DNA of 64,000 bases from Pyrus communis (lineage: Eukaryota; Streptophyta; Magnoliopsida; Rosales; Rosaceae): the NCBI RefSeq assembly GCF_963583255.1, contig NC_084803.1, positions 9,104,238 to 9,168,237 of the forward strand. Reading direction: 5' to 3'. How positions within the stretch are numbered: the stretch's first letter is position 1; each line of letters opens with the position of its first letter. Positions 28,118 through 40,200 of this stretch are shown in pieces. The notes beneath the pieces are model-generated. The model saw only the letters and a program-made list of their open reading frames with translations. It was not told the origin of the DNA and searched no databases. Position numbers and translations under genes: made by a program.

Positions 28118-31100
28118 ATGGAGAGCATCGCGGCGCAGCTGAAGCGGGGAATATCAAGGCAGTTCTCGACGGGGTCACTGCGCCGGAATCTCAGTCGCCA
28201 GTTCTCTCGCCAATCCTCGCTCGACCCCAGGAGGAACAACTTGCGCTTCAGCTTCGGCAGGCAGTCCTCCCTCGACCCCATCCGCCGCAGCCCTTCCCAC
28301 GACGATGACGACGACGTCGATCTCTCCATCCCCGAGAATCTCGACTCCACCATGAACCTCCTCTTCCTCGCCTGCCGCGGCGACGTCCACGGCGTCGAGG
28401 ACCTCCTCAATCAAGGCGTCGACGTCAACAGCATCGATTTGGACGGCCGTACGGCGCTCCATATCGCTGCCTGCGAGGGCCATGTCGAGGTTGCTAGGCT
28501 GTTGCTCTCTCGCAAGGCCAATATCGATGCTCGGGATCGCTGGGGCAGCACGGTACTGCTTCGTTACTACGCTATTTGTTATCTATAATATGGTGATGAA
28601 TCAATCTAATTATCCTTTCCAGTGTGTTCCTGGTTTGGTACTGAAAAAAGCTGGTATAAAAAAAAACTGGAAGTTGTTTTTGTATTTGGTAAACATTCAG
28701 CTTCGGTTTTTTTTTCACAATTTTGGGTGAAAAAAGCCAAAAACAAGAAGATGCAAAACCCAGCTTTGAAAAACCGGTTTTTTTTCACATCTGTTTTACA
28801 TAAAAATTTACCAAATACTATAATACTGCCTTTTTTTTTTTCAAAAGAACTTTTACAAAAAAGTTTACCAAACATTCTGCTGCTTTATTTCACAGCATAG
28901 CAGAAGTAGCTGTTTTTCAAAGCAGAGCAATACCAAACCAGCCCTTAATGTGTTGGTTTAAATTAATCAAATTTTAATTAGATTATTATGATTGTAAATA
29001 GAATTAAGAAGAAAATATGCTTACAAGTTCGTAATTTGTGATATTATAATGTGGGAGATTGAATATTACAAATGTGTTGAATGTGGACAGGCAGCTGTAG
29101 ATGCTAAGTATTACGGGAACACGGAAGTTTACAATATTCTGAAATCCCGTGGAGCCAAAGTTCCGGTATGTATATAGTCTGATCAGCTTCTTTCTTTCTC
29201 TCTGATTGAAAAATTTAGCCTGTCTGCAGGTGGAGATTAATACATTTGTTGTGTTCTCTTTGTTTTTATTTTCTAGAAAATCAGGAAGACACCAATGACT
29301 GTTGCGAATCCTCGAGAAGTTCCAGAGTATGAGCTCAATCCGTTAGAGCTTCATGTTCGAAAGAGTGATGGTATCACAAAGGTTGTTCCTTTTCTCCTTT
29401 TCACCACCATTTGTAGATTTCGGCTCTGCTTTTCACTGTTCATAAATGCTCCGGTCTAGTAGTAGTAGTAGTAGTAGTTATGATATGTCTCAAGTCTTCG
29501 GGTGCATTGAAAGCAGTTTCTTTGCACTCGGGAAAATTGGAAGTCTGAGTCCCTTATTATTGAACTCCTATCAGGATGTGCGTAATGTTGCAGATCGGCA
29601 AGACAATTAATGTGTGCTTTCTTGTTTAGACAGATTGCTGATATATTTCTCCCTTTCTCTCAACAGGGATCGTATCAAGTGGCTAAATGGAATGGTACGA
29701 AGGTTTCTGTAAAGATACTTGACAAGGATCGCTATACAGACCCTGAAAGCATGTATGTACTCTCATCCCCTGAAAACCGTTTAGGTGATGTTGTACTACC
29801 ACTTATGTCTAAAGTAGTACAATTTATGTAATCTTCTTGTTGTTTGAAATTGAATTGCTCCTTAGTTATTTGCAGAGCCATTAGTTCAGTGTGGGATGGC
29901 ACATTTTTATGGTATAGACTTATATGGTTTTATGATGCATTCTTTCTTCATATTTCCTTAAATCCGACAGTAATGCTTTCAAACATGAGCTGGAGTTGTT
30001 AGAGAAGGTTCGGCATCCTAACATCGTTCAATTTGTTGGTGCCGTTACCCAAAATATACCGATGATGATTGTCTCAGAGTATCATTCAAAAGTAAGCTCT
30101 CTCTCTCTGCATATATATTGAATGTGTGCGCGCACTCATACACACTTAAATAGCTTAACCATGACTTGGCAATGCTTTGATGGTGATATTTCAGGGTGAC
30201 TTGGGAAGCTATCTTGAAAAGAAAGGGCGCTTATCTCCGTCAAAAGCCCTAAGATTTGCTCTTGACATTGCAAGGCATGTATTTGTTTTTCTGCCAATTA
30301 TTCTTTTAAAAACTTCTCCATTCAAATAGAAATTCAGCATACACACAAAAAAAAAAAAAAAAATGTTTTATGTTCAGATACAAGCACATAATCGTATCAT
30401 ATGGTTTATATATCTATGAGTACCTCAAGCATGTTCTTCCTTCTAACTGTCTAGCTAGGTTCAGCCAATTCACATTTATGACATTTTTCTTTTCTTTTCT
30501 TGTTACCAGGGGCGTGAATTATCTTCATGAATGTAAACCAGACCCAGTAATCCACTGTGATTTAAAGCCAAAGTAAGACAACCAAATGCATAAGTTGATG
30601 TAATAGGTGTAATAATTGGCTATTATTTTTTTGATGGTTCTGGTTGGGATGTACGGTTATTTCATATTTGAAATTTTGGTAAGGTGCCAGAAATATTTTG
30701 CTCGATAATGGAGGTCAACTGAAAGTAGCTGGATTTGGCTTGTTAAGAATGTCAAAAATCTCACCTGACAAAGCAAAACTAGCACAGCCTTGGGCTGACA
30801 CTGACCTTTCAAGTAAGTTCTTGTACCACTGAATCACTTTCTTGCCTTGAATTCATCTCTCATGATCTGCACTCTATGATAAAATTATTCGGTCTTTACG
30901 AGCAGAAATATATTCATAATTAAAAATTTTGGGTTCTGATTGTTGCTTAACTTTCGCTCTTTGAGAAGGAAATTTTCTCTTCGACTCTATAGGAGCGCGA
31001 GATCTTAATTTCTGGGAAAATCTAGATTATAGGAAGAATCATTTTTGAATAATTTAATTAGACAAAAGCTGATCAATCTACACAACTACTACATGCGTAT

Positions 31101-32149
31101 CAGTGTATACAGGATGTGCATGTTGCTCTCAAAACATTGTATATTTCTGTTTTTTGCAAAAAGAAGACTAGATCTACTCATCTGAAAGTCGTCATCAGGA
31201 CTTGAATTATAATTTGTCCTCTTTCATTCTAGGTTTATATGTGGCACCTGAGATCTACAAAGATGAAATTTTCACCAGAAGTGTGGATGCATACTCTTTC
31301 GGTCTTATATTATATGAGGTACCTTTCATTTTTACTATCTTCATTGTGTTATCAAGTATAATTCATTGTCAGTTCAGCACTTCTAAATTAGTTTACTTTC
31401 CTGGGTTCCTAGAATATACAGTACATTGCTTTCTCAAGCTTACACAATACACATAAACACTTTGCTGTGAACGTAGGACTCTTGCAGACATTGACTTTTG
31501 AATTCTTATTTAAAACACCGATGGTTTGGGGGAATTTTGCGGATGGTTTTTCTTTTGATCTTGTGTGGAAAACAATTACATTGTTGCTTATTATTTTGAA
31601 ATAAGCAATAACTTGCCTTTGTGTGGCTTTGTTTTCTCATAGATGGTTGAGGGATTACAACCATTCCATCCCAAGCCTATGGAAGAGGCTGCGAAACTGA
31701 TGTGTTTGGAAGGAAAAAGACCGCAGCTGAAGACCAAATCAAAAAGTTATCCCCCTGAAGTAAAAGAGTAAGTTTGATTTCAATACAAGTCACCGTGGTC
31801 TACTGATTAACATGCAATAACTTTTTCTCGTCGTATCTGAAAGGGGAATTGTAATGCTTAATTGATGATGCTAAAATGATATGCATGCAGGTTGATTGAG
31901 GAATGTTGGAATCCAGAACCTGTTATGAGGCCCATTTTCTCGGAGATTATTGTACGGTTGGACAAGATAGTTTCGAATTGCTCAAAGCAGGGATGGTGGA
32001 AAGACACGTTTAAGCTTCCTTGGTACGTCTATCTTCTTTGTATCTTCAAAAGGTTCATAGTACTTTCTCTCGCACACGGACAAGTTGTAGATTTCATTTT
32101 CTTACTGCACTGTAACGCATTATACGATTTGATGATATGCAGGAAATAA
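28118..32149 (+). CDS. Integrin-linked-kinase-like ankyrin protein kinase
   Basis: Twelve exons encode 478 residues: 28118-28552, 29091-29165, 29277-29381, 29667-29752, 29971-30091, 30195-30274, 30510-30572, 30691-30812, 31233-31318, 31643-31767, 31891-32022 and 32143-32149. The N terminus (about 1-70) is basic and Ser/Arg-rich with SRQSSLDP and GRQSSLDP repeats. Ankyrin repeats cover about 73-170 (DGRTALHIAACEGHVEVARL). A Raf-like (ILK-type) kinase domain follows. Lys221 sits in VSVKIL, the catalytic loop is HCDLKPKN (316-323, Cys replacing the RD arginine), and the metal-binding DFG reads GFG (336-338), so it may be a weak or pseudo-kinase. Arabidopsis relatives act in immunity, salt and nutrient signalling at membranes. 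Intron 6 uses a GC donor, required to keep frame. Confidence 0.93.
28629..28946. repeat. MITE (GGTTTGGTA family) in kinase intron 1
   Basis: Starts near CTGGTTTGGTACTG and ends with AATACCAAACCAGCCC, so the ends are inverted. Same internal landmarks as elements at 50788, 59107 and 63173 (TTTGGTAAACATTCAGCTTC, ACATCTGTTTTACATAAAA, TTTACCAAACATTCTGCTGC). It lies wholly within intron 1 (28553-29090). Confidence 0.72.
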
Positions 32150-33341
32150 GAGGGGGCAGTCTCAGTTCCATTGGAAAACGAATTGAGAAAAGGACTTGGG
32201 CGCAGACTAGGTGCTCGGGGCTCGACGTTGCAATGTAATTAATAATCAAGAGGGGGGCTTTGGTTTAGACTAAGAAATCGAGTCAGCCTACGTAAAGAGT
32301 TGGATTGCTATCCCATAATCTTTGTTTGCCAAGGAGCAGGAACAGTTCCTTTCTAGTATGTATCAGATTCATGTGCGAAAAAGAAATTTTCTTTTTATGT
32401 AGATGATTTGTTTTACGTACGCACACACGCACATAATAACGTACTCCCAAAATATAATCTCATTGCATCCGAATCCCTTTGATTTGGCGATGATCACCGC
32501 ATTTTGCAGCGAAAAGAAACGATCTAAAAACTGATGTTATTTGTACGATCTGTAAAGTGTATAGAAGAAGAAGAAGAAGAAGAAGAAGAAGAAGCCTTTC
32601 TGAAGTTGCTTTTCTATTGGGTGAAGATGGAGCCCATAACGTAGACAAATTAACCACACGTGTCTGTAAATTTGTAATGTAAACCAATCATCTCAGATTA
32701 ATTATCTTCATAAGTAATCGTTTGCTTATGGAATTATTCGGTCTTAATCACCGTTTTATCCGAATTAATCGAGCATTTTCCTAGAAGGTTCATGGGTTAA
32801 AAAGCCATCCACTTTTTTAACGACTGTTTGCATATAATTTAAATGTATCGTGAAAGGTGGGTTCCTTCAAGTTGAAGCGGAAGACTAATCCAATATCTTG
32901 CTTGTATCCTTACTGCATTATCTCTAACTACTACGACTAATACACCGTATCACTAACTTCAGAAGAAAAGGCTGAAGCTTTCAGAAACTCGACGCTGTAG
33001 TTAACACAAAAACAAGGGCACCCGAAAAGGAACACAAAAGAAACCGATTAATTAGCTTAACTGCACGAGGGTGGCTTGCGGCACAAGCAAGCACCAATAT
33101 GATTATGTTGGAAGGAAGGAAAAGGAGTTTTCAAGTGTGAAAGGAAGAAAAAAATGGTTAAGACTGAGAAATGAGAAGGGGTTGTTTTTATTTTGCTCCT
33201 TAGTTTGGTAGAGGGGGAGAGAAAGGATGTGACAAAGACTCGTCAACAAGAGTCATATATATTTTCGTAGCATGATTGCAAAGCAAACCCACCATTTAAA
33301 CCCTTCCTCCCACCTTCTTCCCCATTCATTCCTTCCTTCCA
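32150..33341. other. Spacer between kinase and 65-residue protein gene
   Basis: Includes the 3' UTR of the kinase gene and an (AAG)n microsatellite at about 32563-32594. The right end is the upstream region of the small-protein gene. No further gene seen. Confidence 0.45.
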
Positions 33342-33636
33342 ATGGGGTGGCTTCACTCCCTCGTCTCCCCGTTGAAGAAGCTCTGGGATCGTCTGCACTC
33401 GAGCCACAGAAAGCGTACGCAATTCCTCGTTTCTCCTTCTGCAATCTAATTCTATCTAACATCTTTCCTCTTAATCTCCAGCTCTCAGTTTGATTCTTTA
33501 CAAAACTGCAGGAAAGGGGATATATATATTGTACAAGGACGTGAGGTCTTGTCCGTGTGAAGATGTGCATGTTCTCTGGTCCATCCTGGTTGACTCGCAG
33601 TCGCAACCTGCAGCTGCTGCATTGCCATCGACATGA
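33342..33636 (+). CDS. Small conserved 65-residue protein
   Basis: Two exons, 33342-33414 and 33512-33636, join at a GT-AG intron of 97 bp to encode 65 residues. The protein starts MGWLHSLVSPLKKLWDRLHS and continues through RKGIYILYKDVRSCPCEDVH and VLWSILVDS to a short Ala/Pro tail. The compact hydrophobic/basic start and the CPCEDVHVLWSILV block resemble a family of very short, uncharacterised plant proteins that I remember only loosely. No signal peptide or transmembrane span is obvious. The gene is easily missed because exon 1 has only 24 codons. Function unknown. Support comes from clean splice sites, a continuing frame across the intron and a well-formed C terminus. Confidence 0.75.
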
Positions 33637-34205
33637 TTATTATTTAAGAGGATAGTTTTATCTTCTTGTACATTATAAATTTCACTGCGTTATACTATAT
33701 ATAGTGTACATACGTACGTTGATAATCCTATAAGCCTTTTTTTTTGGGGTTTCCTGCTATCTTTAGCTTGACCAGCTTTAAATTGTGTCATGCCACTTTC
33801 TCAATAAAAATTAAAAACTTTTACTTCTTGATTCTTTTTTAATTTATTCAATTTAATTTTTGGGAAAGAAGATAAAAGTTTAGCAAAAAGGAATCGATTG
33901 TGTGGACATTATTATTATTTTTTTTAAAGAATAAAGAAGAAAGTTAGAATAAATATTTAAAATTCTACCAGGCAAAATAATATATTTAGAGACGGAAATA
34001 ACAATTACAAAGAGAAGCTTCTAGGGCAAAAGGAGCAAGCAAAATCATAACCAAGCTGAACGAAACTTACTAGGCAACGGATGATGACGAACGATCGCGC
34101 TAGGAGAGGAATGGCCCACAGAAGCCAAGGTATCCGCAACAAAATTAGTTTCACGAAAGAAGTTGTTTAGAATTTTAATTGGTGTTTTAATTTAATAAAA
34201 GAAAA
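33637..34205. other. AT-rich spacer before the S24 gene
   Basis: 3' flank of the small-protein gene and AT-rich DNA. No feature recognised before the S24 promoter motifs. Confidence 0.4.
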
Positions 34206-34209
34206 TCGG

Positions 34210-34290
34210 TGGGCTTTGGGTTGAGATTAATATTTTGAAGAGCGGCCCAACATATCTTCTACTCTAGTAAGTAGTAACCCTAAAACCCTA
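34210..34290 (+). promoter_or_regulatory. Site II and telobox motifs of the S24 promoter
   Basis: TGGGCT (34210-34215), GGCCCA (34244-34249) and a doubled telobox AACCCTAAAACCCTA (34276-34290), 110-190 bp upstream of the start codon. This combination is characteristic of plant ribosomal-protein genes. Confidence 0.7.
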
Positions 34291-34398
34291 CTCCTCCTTC
34301 CCCGGCGAAAAAGCTCACAACGCAGACACTCACAGGAGGGAAAGAAGAGCGGAGGCGCAGAAATTGAAATTTGAAACACAAGGTAGAGAAAGAGAGCC

Positions 34399-36050
34399 AT
34401 GGCGGATAGCAAGGCGGTGACGATCCGGACGAGGAAGTTCATGACCAACCGTCTCCTCTCCAGAAAGCAGTTCGTGAGTCTTCTACCCACTATTCTCCTG
34501 TTTGGTCAACTAGAAAAAAAGTCGGAGAAACCAAGAGAAATATCCAACCAAACAATCCCATATCATAAACTGAATCTCGAGTTCAACTGTGCTGCCGAAG
34601 TGGAATCGTAAATCTAGCTGTAAAAGGCGTTGCCCAGAAAAGCAATGTATTTCTACGTTTTAACTTTGGGTGTGTAAATCCTTTGTTTCTTGCAGGTTAT
34701 CGATGTTCTGCATCCAGGAAGACCGAATGTTTCCAAGGTTTGTTTTCCGTTCTTTAATTTTCTAATGTTAGTGTTAACATTTTACTCCTGAAAATTCTAG
34801 TACCATTGAGCTACATGTTATTCTGTAAGACTTGGCGCAAAACCAAGGGCAGCTCATACAGCCACCAAACTTAGTGGGGTAAGGCTTGGTTGTTGTGAAG
34901 AAATGTTTTGAATCTTAGACAATGGTTTGGAGGTTTGGGTTGCACTATATCGACGATGTTTAGTTGTTCGTGTTGTTAATCTCACCTTTTCTCTAGTTGT
35001 GGCTTTATTTTTTCCCTGGGCGGATTGTTTGTTCTGTCGGCTGAAAAGAATTTCTGTTTCATGGCGTAAATGTAGGCGGAGTTGAAGGAGAAACTGGCAA
35101 GGTTGTATGAAGTGAGGGATCCAAATGCCATCTTTGTTTTCAAGTTCCGCACCCATTTTGGAGGAGGGAAGTCCACTGGTTTTGGTTTGATTTATGATTC
35201 TGTTGAGAATGCAAAGAAGTACGAGCCCAAGTACAGGCTGATCAGGGTAACTTTACCTTCTTTTTTCTCAAGCACATTGCATGTAAATCGCAGTTCCTTA
35301 TGCTTCGACATAAGTTTATTTCTCGTCATTTAATATGTGCATTCATAGGATTTTTTTTAATCGTTTGAGTTTGATGAAGGGACCCTTTCAGGCTATTATA
35401 AACTGTAGACAAAAGGGTTATAAAGGAGGTGAATCTGTTTTAAATTATGTTGATTAGTTTTTTCCGATCCTCTGATATATCACCTTTCACGGGAAGACCT
35501 TACAGAATTTGAAGAGTCTGATTTGTCAATGCTTCTGCGTCTGGTATATAATGGTTTTGAATGCTATAGAAGTAGGCTTTGCAGTCCTTCCCAAGTTAAC
35601 AGTCATTTGTTATGTGTCAAATGGCGATGTTATGATTTCGGTCAATAGGTATCTTTCAGTTGTTGCATGTGTTTTTGGTTTGGCTTCAAATGCCCATATC
35701 CTTGGGGGTTTGTCTCTTGAATCCTTTATAACTACACACACTGAGAGTCTATCTCTAGCAGTCTCTCTCACTCGCTCAACCATGGCTACTTTTGCAGAAT
35801 GGATTGGATACAAAGGTGGAGAAGTCAAGGAAACAACTCAAGGAAAGGAAGAACAGAGCCAAGAAGATCCGCGGAGTAAAGAAGGTAAAAATATATGATC
35901 CTTGTTCTGTTTTTGAACCTGAAATTGTTGGCGGAACTACTTTTTTGAACCTTGTTATGTTTTCAGTGCCCTAACTCTTTTGTGGTACCGTTTTTGTGAT
36001 TCGCACAGACTAAGGCTGGTGATGCTGCCAAGGGCGGGAAGAAGAAATGA
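34399..36050 (+). CDS. RPS24: 40S ribosomal protein S24 (eS24)
   Basis: Five exons, 34399-34473, 34696-34737, 35076-35246, 35798-35884 and 36009-36050, encode 138 residues. That matches the family length. Landmarks: [40 protein letters not shown], the core [40 protein letters not shown] and a lysine-rich tail ending GGKKK. It is a component of the small cytosolic ribosomal subunit that contributes to pre-18S rRNA maturation. All introns are GT-AG. The promoter carries the site II and telobox signature of co-regulated ribosomal-protein genes. Nothing is missing, so it should be functional. Confidence 0.97.
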
Positions 36051-37080
36051 GCTTCTACACTTTCTGAGGCTGCATGTGTTCGTCTCAGCATGTTTCTGCA
36101 TCAACCTCTGTGTCTCTTAGCCCCTGTAAAAGTTTTGACGATTGAATTGATCGTGCTTTTAGACTTTTAATCATGAAAATTAGTCGGAGATCATTTGCAT
36201 TAATTCAAGACAAGAAAGAAACTAGGCAGAATATCGTCGCAAATTTGCAAATTCGTTGATTGTAGTTTCTGTCTACGGATGTGTTGCAACCAAAGAATGG
36301 TCCATGATATTTATTTTCCTTTTGCCTTGTTTATTGCCAAAGATCTATCAATTTGACTGAGAATTCAGCATATGTAAACGAATCTTTGAGCATATCCCTT
36401 CACTAGTATTCCGTAATTATTTTTTTGAGGTATTTGTCTATTTTCATTGAACTTTTAAGGAGCAAACAATTTCTTACTTTGATTTATCTAATTGCCCTCT
36501 TGAATTTTTATAAAGTTTAAGCGATAACCAACTAAAATTAAAAGTTAAAGGAAAATTGGCCAATGGTAAAAGTTTAAGGTGTTATTCTAAAATTAAATTT
36601 AAGAAAACATTTGACAGCTCTTTACAAATTCGAAAAAAATCAACCAACACCTCTATTTTTAATCAATTGCAAAAATGTTATTCTAACACGAAAACTATAC
36701 GATTAGCCCCCGCTAAAGTTATTTATCTTTCATGTGACATTATGTATTATCTAACTAACATACGTCTACCCACTTTGAATAGTTTTTCACCACTTTTTAT
36801 CTTTTAGTTTTTTTTTTTTTTTTTTGAGATGTTTTATCTTTTAATTTTTTTATATTTTATTTAATTTATTTTATCTTTTAGTTGATAAAGAGAATTTTGT
36901 TAATTATTAATTTAGATAATAAATTTGTACGGAAACAAATTATAAATTTTGTTACTTGACGGCGTTATTTTCTTGGATAAAAAGTCGGTATTTTTCTTAT
37001 TTTCCAGGATTTGCTTAAAGGATAATTTGGGTTGGAACGGTCAATTTTGTTACTCTAAAAAATTTACTTATTACTTGATA
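36051..37080. other. AT-rich spacer before the LETM1-like gene
   Basis: 3' UTR of the S24 gene, then AT-rich sequence with homopolymers near 36810-36825. No gene or element termini seen. Confidence 0.4.
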
Positions 37081-37086
37081 ATATAT

Positions 37087-37100
37087 AAACCCTAAACCCT
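37087..37100 (+). promoter_or_regulatory. Telobox of the LETM1-like gene
   Basis: AAACCCTAAACCCT, 143 bp upstream of the start codon: two overlapping telomere-like boxes as found in promoters of growth-related and organelle-biogenesis genes. Functional role inferred. Confidence 0.5.
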
Positions 37101-37242
37101 GAAGTAATTTACTTTCGAAGATAAGGGTTTCAGGTTTTTAATTTCGATCGAGTGGTTTTAGAAACCCCGAAACGACATTGTTTCACCTGTGTGCTGCAGT
37201 TGATTATGCGTGAGATCTGAAATTCAGTGCAGAAGTTGAGAA

Positions 37243-40200
37243 ATGGCTTCGACAGCGATCTTCAGGAGGAAGAGAATCGTCACCGACCATGTAACGGCGT
37301 CGTCCCGCGCCAGCCCTGGATTCCGGTGGCTCGGGCATTCCCATGGCGATCAGAAATTGGAGTCCAGGGGCTTCAGCAGTATCGTCACGCTTAAGAGCAG
37401 CAGCAGCAGCAACAACGACGGTGATGATAAAGTTTCCGTGGCAAAAGACGAGTTCCGGCGATTGGGGTATGTCTATATCTCGCCAATGGGGATACATCAG
37501 CGGTGGATGTCGCAGGCGATTCGAAATGCGTCCACAGCTGCAGCGGCGGCGCCCGCCAAGCCTACTGAGGCTGGGAGTCCCAGTGATGACGAGGAGAACG
37601 AGCGATTGGCTGCCAAAAAAAGAAAGGAGGCGTCTCCGGAGGACTGCGATCAAGCTGTCCAGGGGTTGAGCACTGCGAAAGCCGCCAAGGCCAAGAAATT
37701 GCAAGAATCTCTCAAGGAAAAGGCTGTCAAACCCATGTTGCAGAAAGTTTGGGCCACAATCCTGGGAATTGGCCCTGCTTTGAGAGCTGTGGCTTCCATG
37801 AGCAGGTTAGAATAGGTTAAAATCTTTCATCTTTTTCCGATATTCTATCTTAAACTAATCTAAATTGCGATATTCTACTTTAAACTAATCTAAATTGTGG
37901 GGGAGTTTGAAGTGGGCACCATACCAGAAGCATATCCACTCTAGAAAGTGTGGCTACGCCCATGTCAGCCCATCTGTTGGCTCTTTTAATCAACAAGATT
38001 TCATTTTTAATCCAAGATGATTTCATCTTCACAAATGCTGGTTTTTATGGTTGTTTGATTATGCAGGGAAGACTGGGCCAAGAAACTTGTTCACTGGAAG
38101 AAGGAATTTATATCCACATTGCAGCATTATTGGTTGGGTATTAAGCTTCTGGGTGCTGATGTAAGGATTTGTTCGAGATTGCTGCTAAAGCTTGCTGGCG
38201 GCAAGACTCTCTCTAGAAGGGAGAGACAACAGCTCACCCGCACAACAGCTGATATCTTTAGGCTAGTTCCCTTGTCGGTTTTCATCATCGTTCCTTTCAT
38301 GGAATTTTTGCTGCCAGTTTTCCTCAAATTGTTCCCCAACATGCTGCCATCAACTTTTCAAGACAAATTGAAGGAAGAGGTAGGGATTGTATATTTGTAA
38401 TCGATTTAGCTTGGACTCTGCGTGACACCTTCTTTTGTTCTAGAGTTTGCTTAAATGCGTGCCTGCATGATACACGTCATGTCTCTGCATGTCCATTCTC
38501 CTACCAACCTGTGTTTTCAATTCATGTACACATAGTTTCTTTCGTATTATAGTATTTTTCTAATACTAACTTAAGTATTCACATATGCTTAGGGGCTTTG
38601 CTTTTTCCCCTTATGTTGTAGTATGTTCGATTTCAACTTTCTTATCAATTTGTAGGAGGCATTGAAAAGGAGGCTAAAGGCAAGAATCGAATACGCTAAG
38701 TTCCTCCAAGACACGGCCAAAGAAATGGCAAAGGAAGTTCAAAACTCAAGGAGTGGAGAAATTAAGCAAACAGCAGAAGATCTAGATGAATTTTTAAACA
38801 AAGTGAGGATTTCAGTTCCTATGCTAAACTTTCCATGTTTGTTTCTCCAATATATCTTGTATGCAAACCTGTCAATTTCTATGTGTAGGTTAGAACGGGT
38901 GGACGTGTTTCTAACGAGGAGATTTTGGGGTTTGCCAAGTTGTTTAATGATGAACTTACCCTTGATAACATCAGCAGGTTATCTTTTATCATGATTGCTC
39001 AAGGTTTTAGTGTTTGAATGTGATGGGATGCATTTGTCGGTGAAGTTAATGACTCTGTTTTCTGTTGCATGCAGGCCTCGGTTAGTCAGTATGTGCAAAT
39101 ATATGAATATTAGCCCTTATGGAACAGATGCATATTTGCGATATATGCTCCGGAAAAGACTCCAGCGGTGAGATGCATATCTTTGCATATTAGATGTACA
39201 TTTTTTTTGTTGTAGCCTTTTTTTAGAAACAAGAATAGTGAAGTTAATCTTAAATTAGAGCTATTTATTAGGCTCCTCATGCTGTGCTCTGCCCAATTAG
39301 GTCTTGGTTCAAGCTTGGTCATCTTTCTTTGATATATTTTTTCTTATTTCATCAATGAAATCTTTAGTAAATCACTAGAGACATACTCTTCTTTTCAAGA
39401 AGAGCATATATTATCTTGTTGGAGAATTTGATCGAAGAATTTCTTACTATGAACATAAAGAACTACTCGAAAATGCTGCTATCCCTAATTGGTATTTGAA
39501 TTAGCTACATATAAACCAAAACATGAAGTAAATAGACGAACATGCAAGAGTTTTTTAACCTATTTTCTGAAAAAGGAACTGACAAATTGAGTTTTGTTTT
39601 AATGTTTATCAACATTTTTTTTTTTGTCAGGATTAAGGCTGATGATAAGTTAATTCAAGAAGAAGGTGTGGAATCCCTTACAGAAGATGAGCTGCGCGAG
39701 GAATGCAGGGAGCGCGGAATGCTTGGTTTGCGTTCTGTTGAAGATATGCGCCAGCAGGTATACCATGCTTGGACCAGATACTCCTTTCTTCGATTGCAGA
39801 TTAGGCGGTTGAAACTTCCAATACCTTTTTTGGCAACTTAGAGTCTGAATATACTTTTCAGTTTCATAAGTAGTTAATGGAGCTTGGTTATTTATGATAT
39901 ATCAAAACTGATCTCTGTGCTCATTTATTCACTAATGTCATCATGTAGCTTCGTGATTGGTTGGATTTGTCTCTCAATCACTCCATGCCATCTTCACTTT
40001 TGATCCTTTCCAGGTATTCTTAGGCTCCATAATGCACACCTAACTCTTTGGTTTTGTTTAATTCTTTATTATTGCTTTTACCTTCAGAAGCCCTACAGTT
40101 CATGTATATCTTGATACTGGAGCCAGTTTAACGTAGTTCTTGTTTGATGTGCATAATGCAGAGCCTTCATTGTGTCTGGAAGGTTGATGCCAGCTGACGC

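Noticed and set aside
33253..33606. 117-codon minus-strand frame
   Set aside because: It overlaps the spliced plus-strand small-protein gene, which has splice sites and a recognisable conserved block; the minus frame shows no family features.
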